From Atrina japonica (lineage: Eukaryota > Mollusca > Bivalvia > Pterioida > Pinnidae), in NCBI GenBank assembly GCA_030159075.1, contig BROG01000228.1, forward strand, positions 542,501 to 606,500: a stretch of DNA of 64,000 nucleotides, in the 5' to 3' direction. This document shows positions 23,162 through 34,974 of the stretch, piece by piece (the first letter of the stretch is position 1; each line of letters opens with the position of its first letter). Made by a program: the position numbers and the translations under genes. Under the pieces are notes generated by a model. The model ran no database searches, was not told the origin of the DNA, and saw nothing but the letters and a program-made list of their open reading frames with translations.

Positions 23162-23589
23162 ACAGTAGCTCTATCTGTCTTGATTTTATATTCACGATTT
23201 AATGAACTCATGAATTGTTGATCGTTATGGTTTCTGCTTTTGTTCAAGTAATACTGTATATTGAAATTAACATGAACGTTTGAGATGAAGAAAGAAAAAA
23301 TAAATAAAACATAAACAAGAATTACATGTATCGTTGAATATATGCAAATATGGTTTGTAATAGATTGTACGCCGTCGCCAGCTGTCCTTTTGACCATAAC
23401 TCTACTTGCCTTTAGAAGATGTGTTTATAAATTACTTTGCCATTCCATGGTGACATTTAGAATAGCGTTGATAAGTTGCTAAAAGGTACGCCCTTTTCTA
23501 TAGTCTTATACACATCTATTTCGGTTTGTAGTGGTGAAATGGCTCATATACTGCACGTGATGATTGATGATATTGGACATACTAGGTTT

Positions 23590-23770
23590 GATTTGATTTT
23601 GATTTGATTTTTTGTTTTACGCCATACTCAACAATCTTTCAGTCATATGATGGCGTCCAGTTTTTATTGGTGGAGGAGAAACCCCGGTTACCCGGGTAAA
23701 GACCATCGACCTTCCGCAAGAAAACTGGCAAACTTTCCCACTTAATTCGAAATGACCATAGCGGGAGACA
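23590..23770 (-). mobile_element. SINE family 2 tail, reverse orientation
   Basis: A gattt-repeat tail is followed by tacgccatactcaacaatct, tggcgtccagtttttattgg and ccccggttacccgggtaaag, the inverse of the family 2 body. Confidence 0.75.
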
Positions 23771-23867
23771 TACTAGGGAATAATACTAAATCCTTTTCTA
23801 CAAGGATCAAACGACATGACTTTGGCGACCAGTTTTTATGGAAGAAGAGAGAACTGAGTGACAATAT

Positions 23868-24125
23868 TATGGGGCGCCGTTTTACTTTTTAATGCCAGTT
23901 AGTGATATCACTCTTTCGAATAGGTGGTATCACTTATTCAATAAGTGATATCACCTATTCGAATGTGTGATATCACCCATTGGAATACCGAATATGTGAT
24001 ATCACCTATTCGAATAAGTGATATCTCTTATTTGAAAGAGTGATATCACCTATTCGAATGAGTGATATCATCTATTCGAAGAGTGATATCACTAACTGGT
24101 ATTAAAAACTAAAACGGCGCCCATA
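23868..24125. mobile_element. Foldback/MITE built of alternating palindromes
   Basis: The terminal inverted repeats are about 45 bp: tatggggcgccgttttac at the left and its complement at the right. They continue inward through ccagttagtgatatcactc. The interior alternates two short palindromes, GTGATATCAC and ATTCGAAT, about eight times. TA flanks both ends, consistent with a TA target duplication. It has no coding capacity. Confidence 0.88.
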
Positions 24126-24627
24126 GACTTTGGAGTTTGATTACAATCGTCAGATTGTACAAATAAGTCATTAGTGTAGTGGCACTTAAAACGCTGTTGT
24201 AAATATGAACCACTCAAGCAAGGACATAAATATGCATACACCAAAAATATCTCTCCCTGCCTCAAAAGGATGAGTGGCAAGGTATTTAAGTTGTCAAATC
24301 CTTCGTTAAATTAGGCCAAAGCAAGCATGCAATAAATCGTTAATTGCCATTTTGGTACAGGTTGTTTCCCTACTTCACGATATTCTGGGTGCTTTGTCAG
24401 ACTATAATTCTGTCATTAAGTCTTAATCGCCTACATGTACTTATGTTGGCTGTCATAAAGAAACAAAAGTGTTCATTCATAATTTATAAACAGAAAATTA
24501 TTTCAGAATGACTCTTGATCAAAGACAAAAATAATATTTCAAAACATTATTGACGGATCAAGAGAAAGGTATATAAAGATCAACATTAAGGGGAGCATAC
24601 ACAGGACTCCCTAGCATTTACTTTTGT

Positions 24628-24905
24628 TTGTTTATTGCTGTTTAACGTCCCAATCAAGAATATTTCACTCATATGGAGACGTCACCAAATGACGGTGAGG
24701 GGCTTCAAATTTTGGCCTATGCTCGGCACTTACCGCCATTGAGCAGTGAGGGTTCTCAAAAGTGCCGACACCTACTGTGACACGGGACCTCCAGTTTTTA
24801 ATGTCTCATCCGAAAGACAGGAAACCAACCTGTCGCCGGCGGGACTCGAACTCACGACCTCAAGATCCAGAGTCGAGCGCGGTACCGACTGAGCCAGGCC
24901 GGCTC
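24628..24905 (-). mobile_element. SINE family 1, full length
   Basis: It is flanked by a 14-bp target-site duplication GCATTTACTTTTGT at 24614-24627 and 24906-24919. On the - strand the tRNA-like head reads GCCTGGCTCAGTCGGT (A box) and GTGAGTTCGAGTCCC (B box). The body is followed by a caataaacaaa tail. Length is 278 bp, matching the 280-bp copy at 31321. Confidence 0.93.
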
Positions 24906-24919
24906 GCATTTACTTTTGT

Positions 24920-26058
24920 AAAATTCTAAAATGTAATGTGGGGAAAATGCAAGACTATTCTGTCTGGTGAATTTCTCTTCGTTTTTAGAGTTAACATATC
25001 TATGGGTGATATTTCTGACAAATTAGCAGATTTTAATGTACGTAGTATGCAGAAGCTTCAATAGCATAACATGGCTTGTCAAAATAATGATTTTCAGGGG
25101 GCGTATCCCTGTACATCTTAGACTTCTTTGTCTCCTCTGTGTGTTATATTTGCTCATTTACAAACTTGTCTTTGAGAGTGATAACTAATTTATCATCTGG
25201 GTAGGTAGCTGAAACAGGTTGTGATATTGTGCCAGGAATAGTCTACAGTGTGTGTCCTATAACTGAAATGGAGTCTTGCCTCACAGTTTTCCCAGCAATT
25301 CGAAAAATCTGTACAATGAGCTATACATGTACCATAGTGAATAGCAATTCTAAACAGTATACCCCCTTTTTATATTATAAACTTTCTGGATCCGGATCTG
25401 TCATTGTGGCTTGCATGGTACTATGAAATATTGTATATTTTATAGACCATACGAATGTTAACAAGACTCTAATGGTCCACAATTATCAATTTTCCCTGGG
25501 TTGTTTTCAAATACATGTAATCTATATTAGTATTAAGATTTGAGAGGCAGACAATGTACATGTAAACAACTAACAACTTTGCTACAAAGAAGAGACCCTG
25601 ATTTTATCCTCTTACCGAAACCTCTATTGTTATTATGATACTCTTTGTTCTAGGACATAGGAATTAGGGTGAAATTTGTTGAAATAATAAAGAATGGCGG
25701 TCTTAAACTGACAAAAAATCTCAAAAAATCAGTTGTGGCTCCAGGCAGCCTGAAATCACGCTAATTAAAGCCGAGAGATTCCCTGGTTTAAAGCATGATG
25801 CACAAAGTATTCAGCCATGGAGAAATTAGAACTAAGAGGGGTAAACATATGACTTGTGTCCTAAAGATTAAAAGTAATTAAGAATAGTTTCTTGAAAATC
25901 AATAGTTTACTAAACTGCGTACCCTCTGAAACAAAAAGTCCAGTTGAGTATTCGTTTTCACCACCAAATGATATTTGAAATACTTGGAACGACTTTATCC
26001 AAGTCGGCTGAAAATAAAAATATACATTCCCATTTGGAATCTTATTAAACTTTCATTA

Positions 26059-26060
<2 letters not shown>
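24920..26060. other. Unassigned intergenic interval
   Basis: I see no gene, terminal repeat or tandem array of note. Open frames here are short and lack recognisable motifs or splice context. Confidence 0.5.
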
Positions 26061-26062
<2 letters not shown>

Positions 26063-26157
<95 letters not shown>

Positions 26158-26160
26158 ATA
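26063..26160. repeat. (AT)n microsatellite
   Basis: Nearly uninterrupted AT dinucleotides over about 100 bases. Confidence 0.97.
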
Positions 26161-26244
26161 AATTGTATAAGCCTGATAAATCTCAGACAAGGCAGATCTT
26201 CTGGTAAATTCATACATAATATTTATCTGTAGGCCTAATTATGT

Positions 26245-27255
26245 CCCCAAAACGAAGTGGGGGACATTATGTGTTTACTCCGTTTCTTCTTCTTCCTATT
26301 CCTTCTTCTTCCGCGAACTGGTCCGACACTTTGCTCCAAAACCGCTGCATCAATCCTTACCAAACTTCACAGGGATATTACTGAGGGTGCGATGTAGTGT
26401 ACCTGACCTTTTAATTTCCGAGAAAAAGTCACATGACCATGGTGGCTCCTGATTGGTCCAACACTTAAATGCAAATAACTTTAAAACGGCCTGACCGATC
26501 CTTACTAAACATCACATAGATATTACTGAGGGTCACTTGTAGTGTAATTAACTGCCCAGTTTACGAATAAAAGTCACATGACCAAATTGTGGCTTCTAAT
26601 TGGTTAAGCTTTTAAACATAAATATCTTAAGAACCGTTTGAATGATCCTTACCACACTTCACATGGATATTACAGAGGGCTAGTTGAAGTGTATCTGACT
26701 GTTCGTTTTCCGAAAAACCAAGGCTTCTAATTGGTCGAAATTTCAAAATTGCCTGATTTTGATGAAATTTGGAATTTATAAGTATGAAAGGATTGCTATT
26801 TCAATCTGATTTTGATGAAATTTGGAATTTATAAGTATGAAAGGATTGCTATTTCAATCTTATGGCAAACTGAGGCTTCTGATTGGTTGAAATTTTAACA
26901 TTGCCCGATTTTGATTAAATTTAGAATGGGTATCGAGGGATTGTGATTTCAATGGTATGGATTTCATAGTCGTCTGTAGCAAACTGAGGAACTTATGGGG
27001 ATCAAGGGATTGCAATTTTAATTATATTTGTTTTGTTGCCGTCTATGTCAAACTGGGCCTTCTGATTGGTCAAAATGTCAACATTGTCTGATTTTGATGA
27101 TATTTGAAATTACTGGTATCAGCAATTGCGATTTCAGCCTTATGGCTTTTATTCCTCCTCAAAACCTATGAAGAACAATTGCAGTTTTGTATGTTATAAA
27201 TGCTGGTTGATGTCAACACGACTTGTTCCAAACTTTGGCGGACATCATGTAACAG
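26245..27255. mobile_element. Composite dispersed repeat of about 1 kb
   Basis: It opens with gaagtgggggacattatgtg and a cttcttcttcttcc run, and closes with ctttggcggacatcatgtaa. Inside are three diverged blocks of about 140-160 bases around ccttaccaaacttcacaggg and gatattactgaggg, then several blocks around gattttgatgaaatttggaa. A 53-bp piece near 26757-26860 is directly duplicated. It resembles repeats I associate with mollusc genomes; no ORF is present. Confidence 0.6.
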
Positions 27256-27343
27256 AACCCTGTTACAATTAGCCCTTTCCTATCAGCACTTAGGTCTCAA
27301 ATAAGTAAATAAATAAAATTATACGTATGGAATATAAAAAATC

Positions 27344-27440
27344 TCAGATACCAAAGTATAAATCAATAGAATGTCCAGGACATAGATACAAATCTGGTAA
27401 AAATGGACAAACACGGACCTCTGGAACCCAAGAGGTATAT
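27344..27440 (-). mobile_element. Dispersed RT-element 3' repeat fragment
   Basis: The run atctcagataccaaagtata through ggacaaacacggacctctgg and aacccaagaggt is the reverse complement of the repeat at 5660-5760. Confidence 0.7.
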
Positions 27441-27535
27441 TTTAACAAAGTAACAGGCACATTGATTTTTATGGGGAGGTGAGTGTTAACTTGTTGCAAC
27501 TCAATAAGATTTTCAATTTTAACAGAAAAAAGATA

Positions 27536-27780
27536 AAATTCAATGTCCTCCAAAGGGAAGTCTCGTTATGTGAAAAACAGTTTAACACTCAATATTCACA
27601 ATATGTACACTCCTGTGGACAATATGTGTACATGTAAACTCCTGTGGACAATACGTGTATATGTACACTCCTGTTGACAATATGTGTATAGTGAATATTG
27701 AGTGTTATACTGTTTGGTTTGTTTTTTTGTTTTTGTTTTTTTTTAGCATAACGGTACTTTACTTTGGAGGACATTGAATT
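27536..27780. mobile_element. Foldback element enclosing a 29-bp minisatellite
   Basis: The left arm 27536-27600 (attcaatgtcctccaaag through cactcaatattcac) is inverted at 27691-27780, with a T-rich insertion in the right arm. Between the arms, units around caatatgtgtacatgtaaac and tcctgtgga repeat about three times. The opening motif aatgtcctccaaagggaa recurs at 52070. Confidence 0.8.
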
Positions 27781-28328
27781 TTATTGGAACTATTTGTACA
27801 CTTCTGTGGACAATATGTGTATAGTGAATATTAACTGTTTTACTGTTTTTTTTCACCGAAAAAAAGATAATTTCTTTTATCACCGAGACAATTGTTCACT
27901 GGTCCTCTACACCAGTGAACAATTCATCAATATATGTGTCGATTAAAATAGACCTATGTCAAATAGTTAACTTATAAATGAGCTTTAATCGACCATAAAA
28001 ACAAAAATTAAACTAAACTAAACTACCAAAGTTTAATTCAGAATAAAAACTTCAACTCATGCGACTACGTCGTATGAACCGGGACGGACAGTGGGGCCTA
28101 CGGCTACGACAATACTCGTCAACAGACTTCTCGTAAACGATATAATTCCAACAGTTTGAATGATTGGTGGTCAGTTGAAAACAATCTGGCATAAGTATAA
28201 CAATGTAACAAGTAAAGAGACGTTCAATATCTGATTGCACGACGTCCTGTTATTCCGTGTTAGTGGCTACATTCCTACATTCCACCGCATGTCAGCGCGT
28301 AAAGTACAATTCAATTCATCAGGTTAGG

Positions 28329-28331
<3 letters not shown>

Positions 28332-28418
<87 letters not shown>
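28332..28418. repeat. (AT)n microsatellite
   Basis: Pure AT dinucleotides over about 87 bases. Confidence 0.97.
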
Positions 28419-28420
<2 letters not shown>

Positions 28421-28879
28421 CGTGATTTTCCTTTGAACTATGGAAGATAATGGCGTCTGCTCTAAACCGCGGTAATTATTTAAAAATCCGTGTCAATGAA
28501 TTTGGATTTATCTGTGTTCGTACTATTTTTAAACGATTTATTTCGATGTGAACAATCTCGAAAAAGAGCCATTATTCAATGCAAAGTAGCGGACAGATTT
28601 TGACGTCAGAGTAAATATAGGAAGTGACGTCACGTATCGGTCACAAGAATGTACCTTCATGGTATACAGAAATTGACAGTGACTATATATACACATGTTA
28701 TCATTAGTGTTCACTTTGTAAGCGGCTTTCGGCCGCTCATGACGTGCGTTGGCTATTAAAACAGACATCATACAAACTGGTTATGTAATTTGACATTCGA
28801 AAGATTCCTTCGTCGAATTGGACGATTAAGTTTCTTAGATTCTAACTGCTCACATCATAATGTTTTATCTTTGAGTCTC

Positions 28880-29200
28880 ATTTCCAGTTTAATCATCTCA
28901 TCTTTGATTCTCATTTCCTGTTCAATTATTTTATCTTTCAATTGATTCATATTTCCTGTTCGATTGTTTAATCTTTGATTCTCATTTCCAGTTCCATTAT
29001 TCCATCTTTGATTCTCATTTCCAGTTCAATCATCTTATCTTTGATTCTCGTTTCCTATTTAATCGTCTTGTCTTTGATTCTCATTTACAGTTCAATCATC
29101 TTATCTTTGATTCTCATTTCCTATTCAATCATCTTGTCTTTGATTATCATTTCCTATCCAATCATCTTATCTTTGATCTTCCTTTCCTGTTCAATAGTAG
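28880..29200. repeat. 33-bp minisatellite
   Basis: Units of tctttgattctcatttcc followed by agttcaatcatctta repeat about ten times with substitutions. Because 33 is a multiple of three, one frame reads as an 11-residue Ile/Leu/Ser repeat; I regard this as coincidental. Confidence 0.88.
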
Positions 29201-29209
29201 AATTATTTT

Positions 29210-30780
29210 AAAAGTATCGCTGATCTCCATGACGTTGACGGTTGAAGACAAAGTTGATTCAATGAACTATACAAGCAAACATGAATACACTTGTCTATAT
29301 TAACATTGACAAATATCTTTCCTTACAACTTGTTGATCTGGTCGTATCATCGTCATTATTCGAAACAATACTTTTGCCGTCCTATAAGTTCTATAGCATT
29401 CTTGTTTACTTACCATGGAACATAATACGTGGGTCCATAGCCCCAAGTCAACAAATTCACCCTGTATACAAGCTCGAATATCCTTTTATGATTTTAAAGT
29501 AAAAAAAAAAAATCATAAACAAAAAGAAACAAAAGAATTAAAAAAAAAAAAAAGAATTATACTTCAACCGGACACGTTTGTTTATTGATGACAAACAATT
29601 ATAAATAATGATGACAATTATTACATATTTGAAGGAAACTTCAGAAATATTCAAAATATGCAAATATTGAATGCAGTACTCAGTGTAGGCCCTATATATT
29701 AATTTTCATAGAAAAATAATGTGACCCAAAATTGTATATTTCCTGTGAATGATGAAAGATAATAATGCATTTCTTATTCAGTCAAATCCAGAAGTTTACA
29801 AACAATTATATGGTCAAAAAATGAAATAAAGGTTGATCTGGATTATTGAGTAAATATATGGACTTCTTCTGGCCCTGATATACAACCTAAGATTATGCTA
29901 AAAATTTTCAGTCCCCAGCGAGATTTAATTTATTTATATTTGACTCACATTTTGTTGTCGAAAGCACATTTGGAATATAGCCAAGTTTTAAAACGTCTAA
30001 TGAATTATCTTAAATAAACTTATATGCCAGATCAAGCGAATGTGAAATTTTATTGATGAAAAACACTTAACACTTGTATCGGAAGTGCCTCTTGCCTCTC
30101 TAAGAGCATAATCATACTACTTTTGTTAAAACAAATAATACTTGATAAATTTCGTTATCTTTGTCACAAATCTGTTGACACATTTTAAAAGTATCCCTTA
30201 GATGAAAGCGTCCAATTCTTATAAGATAAAATTTTATCATTTTCACCAATAAATGAAAATAACACTTCGTTAAAAAGAAGAAATTTAACCAAGCTGATTT
30301 TTACTGTGGCAAGGCTCGAAAAATCTAAATTCCATGTGCAACACAAGAAATACTGTGCGCGTAAACTAACAAATCAAAACAACACAAAACTGACCAGTCA
30401 GAATATATGAACGAAAGTCTTAAAATAAACTTTAACCTCAAATCTGATTGGCTAAACATACCAACCTAAGAAAATAAGAAGAGTCGTAAGTCAAATGGTG
30501 CTGGATTCTGATAAAAGTGCAGTCAGGCGTGACATCACGGACTACCATGATTTATTTTCTGCAAACGAAAAACCCCTCCGACGACGACTTATAGACTACA
30601 AAACATACCGAAAACAGTGGACTTACAATTACGTTTGATAAATCATCTACAAAGCATTTTACATTGTATATGGTCTTGTAAACATCATGCATTACTCACA
30701 CTTGTCTGATCAAATTCTGCATTACCATAGTGATGCTTTAAAATCCAAATCAAGTTATATTTTTTTATAAAAAAAAATTC
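29210..30780. other. Unassigned interval before gene D
   Basis: I searched this interval, and 23-29 kb, for a 5' exon of lectin gene D (signal peptide, stalk, phase-1 donor after a KCKEN-like end) and found none. Two poly-A runs near 29502-29555 are the only simple features. Confidence 0.5.
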
Positions 30781-31184
30781 AGAGTGTGGGAAGCACATAG
30801 GCTAGTTTCGAACAGAACTCGGTTTAAAGGTGTGTGCATGAAAGTATCCGGATTCTCACATGTTAATGTGCCAGATTTCAAACAGGTGTGTTTAAAAGAC
30901 GGAGCAATGTTTGTTAAGATTGAGAGTTTTGAAAAACATCAAGTGATCATCAATTACTTGGGTAAAAAAATCTTTATATAACGTTTTCTATTCTCTATTT
31001 TTAAGACCTAACTAACATCATCATTTCTATTGATATTACAATAAATGTATCCATTTTAATTGCCGTATCTTATTCCAAGCAATTGCGCAACAAGGTGTAA
31101 TAATTGTTATTCTTGTAATGGTGAACGAATAAGGATCGATAAGGAATTTGATAATTTGGTATAATAACATTGTATTGTTTGTTT

Positions 31185-31650
31185 ATTGTTTTTTACATAT
31201 CGCCAATATCTATAATTTTTCACTTAAATGGAGATGTATCCAGCTTTAGAACTGCCGCAAATTTTGACCTTTGCAAAGGACTGACGCAAATGCAGTGAAG
31301 CCATTTTTACGTGTCGTGCCGAGCCGACCTGGCTCAGTCGGTAGCGCGCTCGACTCTGGATCGTGAGGTCGTGAGTTCGAGACCCGCCGGCGACAGGTTG
31401 GTTTCCTGTCTTTCGGATGAGACAGTAAAAACTGGAGGCCCCGTGTCACAGTAGGTGTCGGCACGTTGATGAACCCTCACTGCTCAATGGCCGAAAGTGC
31501 CGAGCATAGGCCAACATTTGAAAGCCTTCACCGGCATTTGGTGACGTCTCCATATGAAATATTCTTGAGTGGGACGTTAAACAGCAACAAACAAACAAAC
31601 GTGTCGTGCCTGTCGTGATTCGGGACTTCGGTTTTAAGTATGGTGCTTAA
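31185..31650 (-). mobile_element. Older family 1 SINE split by a younger one
   Basis: The 3' body lies at 31185-31320 (cttaaatggagatgtatcca, ggactgacgcaaatgcagtg) and its continuation resumes at 31611 (tgtcgtgattcgggacttcg). The younger SINE at 31321-31600 sits between them in the opposite orientation. Confidence 0.78.
31321..31600 (+). mobile_element. SINE family 1, full length, nested insertion
   Basis: The target-site duplication is GTGTCGTGCC at 31311-31320 and 31601-31610 (12 bp if the shared AC is included). The tRNA-like head has CTGGCTCAGTCGGTAGC (A box) and GTGAGTTCGAGACCC (B box). The body follows, then an (aaac)n tail. This is the best-preserved copy here and can serve as the family reference. 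Confidence 0.94.
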
Positions 31651-32400
31651 TTTCAGTGATGATGTTTTTTTCCCTTTAAAATGCATGCCGCCACGGATCG
31701 AATAACAAAAATATTGATACGGGTCATAATTGGGTTTCCGGGTAAGAATACTGCGTACAATATTGAAGCCGGGTAGCTTTTCTGTGGCGGATCAGTCTTT
31801 TCACGCTACATCGAATCCTAACACATTTTTATAGAAGTAATAATGGGCATATGTAGCTGTATCGTTTGGGGAACTTTTTGTAACGGTTTCGTTACAAATA
31901 GACCATGTTCAATTCTATACAAAGTTTATCTAACTTTATTGATTGGTTCATTGATATTTGTAGATAAGGTCTTGACTACGAATCCTGATATAGTTATACA
32001 AGGAAATGATAATAATGTGGAGGGAATGTGGGAATTTGATGACGGTACAAAGATGACTTATCTTCCCTGGTATATAGGGCAACCGAATTCATGGAGAGGT
32101 GATCAGGATTATTTACACATTAGGAAAAGTTACGACAATTTCAAATTTGGCGATACATGGAGCAACAGACAGAACCATGCTGCTGCCTACATATGTGAAA
32201 TCCAACAGTAAAGACATCGAAATGCAAGTTCTAAATAATTAAACCGAAGTCATGGAGAAGAAACTGCCACGAGAAAAAGTTGTGTCAGTTTCAAATGGAG
32301 TGCTTACACGTGCGAAAGATTCAAGAAAAGGTATAGGGCCTACAGCTTGATTATGTGTCCAATCCTACCCAATAATGCAAGTGTAAAACATGAAATACAA

Positions 32401-32406
32401 AATAAA
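32401..32406 (+). terminator. Polyadenylation signal AATAAA, gene D
   Basis: AATAAA lies 190 bases after the gene D stop codon in an A-rich stretch. Confidence 0.4.
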
Positions 32407-32744
32407 ACATTAAAACTTTTTCACATCTCGACCCTATATAGCCGGGTTCATTGTATATACCAGTACAATAAATGACAAGTTAGAATGAGCAATGATATTG
32501 GTCACTGTCCAACACGTAGTATTCAATGTAAGAATCACTAAATACTAGTCAACAAGAAAATACAACTGTCCACTACGTTGGTGTCAAGTATCACTTATAT
32601 GCTAATCAAAAAATGACTAAATTTAAAGTTAAAATATTCTTCTTTATAAGCATTTGATCGTTTAAAAATATCTACAACCGTTTTTTTACGAAAATGATAT
32701 GGCTATATCCGTATGTGACAAAATGTTATAAATAGCTTTATTTA

Positions 32745-32990
32745 TAATATCATGTTTAATTTATTATTGTTTTACGTCCCGCCAAGATATTTTTATTACA
32801 AAGAAATGTCACCAGCGTTACGTGAAGTACCCAAATTTTGACTTATAATATGGACTGACGCCAATGAAGTGAGACTTTTTTTACGTGCCACGATACCTCG
32901 CTTTTTTAGTATCATCCGATTTCGGGAATCGAACCCAGACCTTCCTCTTGCGAGTCAACGCTCTCCTATAGGTCCATCATAAGAGACCGG
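32745..32990 (-). mobile_element. Diverged SINE family 1 copy
   Basis: ttattgttttacgtcccgcc, then gtcaccagcg, ggactgacgccaatgaagtg and a B-box-like gggaatcgaacccag follow the family order in reverse orientation, with many substitutions. Confidence 0.75.
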
Positions 32991-33115
32991 TAATATTATG
33001 AGATTATATCATATACTGTAAGATTTTGGCTTAAATAAAAAATATTTTCATCTAATTTTCCAGCTATATATCACAAGTATTTGATGTATATATAAATGAA
33101 AATAAAAAAAGAAGG

Positions 33116-33365
33116 ATTTCCGTGGCCGAGTGGTTAGAGCATCGCGCTTTAAATCATTAAGTGTCTCAGTTCTGGTCAACGCAGGTTCGAGCCCCACTGA
33201 AACAAAGGGTGATTTTTGTGAGAAAGTTTGCCAGTTTACTTGCAGAAGGCCGATGGTCTCTTCCCGGGTACATTATAACCGGGTTCTCATCTCCACAAAT
33301 TAAAACTGGTCGCCATCATATAACTGAAGATCGTTGAGTGTGGCATAAAGCACTATTCAAAATCA
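33116..33365 (+). mobile_element. SINE family 2, full length
   Basis: A tRNA-Ser/Leu-like head has ggccgagtggttagagc (A box) and gcaggttcgagcccc (B box). The body is gccagtttacttgcagaagg, ggtctcttcccgggtacatt and ctggtcgccatcatataact, and the tail is A-rich. It differs from family 1 in head and body. Related partial copies lie at 10523, 21938, 23590, 54020 and 55435. Confidence 0.9.
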
Positions 33366-33369
33366 AAAA

Positions 33370-34229
33370 CAAAAGAGAAAAAAACTAACATCACTGAGCT
33401 AACAAGGTGTAACATGATTTGTTAAATACTTATTCAAGAGGTAATTTTGTCTGTCGTTGAGCCTTTATGGCAATCATGTCTGGTAGTATTAGACACAGAA
33501 AATTAAAACACTTGAAGCCATTTAATTAATTAGAAAACGGAAATTTACGCTCAGGACAGTGTCACGAATCAAAAGTGCGTGTCAAACGCTGTGGTGTCGT
33601 AATGAATGAGGATGCCTTCCATAGGGACAACGTGTTGTTCGTTCTCCATCATTTGACGGTGATAAATTGTAGTCGAAACCCCTAGAGACACCTTGCCGTG
33701 AGTCAATTAGAAGTACTTCGAAAACAGGAACAAATATTTAAAGAAACATTTTTCAACACAACTCCTAGACGTGTCACATAAGTTTGTCTACTGAGAGTAA
33801 ACATTATAAAGTAGGATAGTCCGATTGACCCATTTTCATATTCACGGAAAAACCTAAATGCCCCACCAAAAAGAAATATTACGATTAAATATAACATACT
33901 GAAATCTCGTGATTATTTGTAATAAGTTCAAGTGGTAGAATTCTTTTATCTTTAAGGAGACCCGGGAAACCTATTTTGTTTTCTTTTCTCCATCAAATAA
34001 GTGCACTGTTTGTTTCGTTTTAGTATTTCCTAACGCCTACCGGTGTGCAAATCTTGAGTGCTCAAGTAAATTTCAACGACAATGTTAGTATCTCCAATTG
34101 TTCATTCAGTTAATTATTTAATCAATAAATCTAATGATTTTTAAATCAAGTTTAGCATCTGCAACTCCTGTATTAACTACGTTCGTGTTTTGAACTGCAT
34201 ATTACAACTGGTCAGAGATTCGATGATAC
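33370..34229. other. Unassigned intergenic interval
   Basis: No gene, RNA or repeat family that I can name is visible. Confidence 0.5.
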
Positions 34230-34640
34230 AGATATCGACTCATAAACGCAAGATTCAATTGATAGAGTGATGAACTCGCACATGTACGATTCAATAAAAC
34301 AGCGTTCCACTCACCAATGTAAGGTCTAACGATACAGCGTTGGACTGACAAATGTAAGGTTCAATTAGAGCATTCCACTCACAAACGTAAGGTTCAACAC
34401 AGAGCATTCCACTCACAAACGTAACGTTTAATATAGAGCATTCCACTCACTAACGTAAGGGTCAACATTGAGCATTACACTCACTAACGTAAGGTTCAAC
34501 ATAGAGCATTACACTCACAAACCTAAGGTTTGACACAGTTTTTGACTCACAAACGTAATGTTCAACAATACAGTGTTCGACTCACAGACATAAGGTTCAA
34601 CAATACAGCGAACAACTCACAGACATAAGGTTTCAGCTTC
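34230..34640. repeat. 34-bp minisatellite
   Basis: Units around cactcacaaacgtaaggttc and aacacagagcattc repeat about twelve times with drift, more uniform in the middle than at the ends. Confidence 0.88.
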
Positions 34641-34800
34641 AAAATCAGAACCCAAAATGTTTTATAACACAGTTCATGCCAGTTCCTTTGCCAAACACTT
34701 GGCATTAAGTTTCAAACTTTTAGACTTTTTGTATATACACCAAGGTCTTGTACCACTTAGGAATGGCATAATCACATACCCTGTTTGTACTGATGACAGA

Positions 34801-34972
34801 ACAGTGGAAACTCACCTAAAGTCCACCTCCATAAGTAGATCACCTCGCATTTAAAACCGTGAATGTCTCTTGAACACGTCCTACTGAAAATTTAAACTGT
34901 CCTGCTTTCACTTAGCTAATCAGACCACTTTGGGTCAGACAGTTAGGTGGCCAAATAGCGAGGTCCCACTGT
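34801..34972. mobile_element. MITE, about 172 bp
   Basis: It begins ACAGTGGAAACTCAC and ends with the inverted GAGGTCCCACTGT. There is no ORF. It resembles the short Tc1/mariner-like MITE type that is common in molluscs; the superfamily is uncertain. Confidence 0.65.
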
Positions 34973-34974
34973 AA

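Larger units (their letters stand above)
30783..32211 (+). pseudogene. Lectin gene D: two lectin-domain exons, frame broken in the first
   Basis: The exons are 30783-30961 (acceptor aaattcag, donor gggtaaaa) and 31964-32211 (acceptor tttgtag, stop TAA). The last exon is 248 bp, the same length as in gene C. It encodes NPDIVIQGND, GMWEFDDGTKMTYLPW, QPN, KFGDTW and AAAYICEIQQ. The first exon is 179 bp against 183. It is one codon shorter than gene C and lacks one further base, so the splice-compatible frame meets TAG at 30803-30805. After that point the other frame reads GVCMKVSGF and EKHQVIINYL. No 5' exon is visible in the preceding 8 kb. Either it is a decayed paralogue or it holds a single-base sequence error and a diverged first exon. 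Strong conservation of the last exon argues for recent function. Confidence 0.8.

Noticed and set aside
28975..29211. Hydrophobic 78-codon frame with 11-residue repeats
   Set aside because: It is a 33-bp minisatellite read in frame; there is no splice or expression context.
31321..31395. tRNA gene
   Set aside because: It is the head of a SINE with a target-site duplication and an (aaac)n tail.
31843..31963. Upstream in-frame extension of lectin gene D last exon, including an ATG
   Set aside because: The acceptor tttgtag at 31957-31963 gives exactly the 248-bp exon of the other genes, and the sequence before it has no family resemblance.
33116..33200. tRNA gene
   Set aside because: A- and B-box motifs are present, but the stems do not close, the spacing is too long, and a SINE body follows directly.
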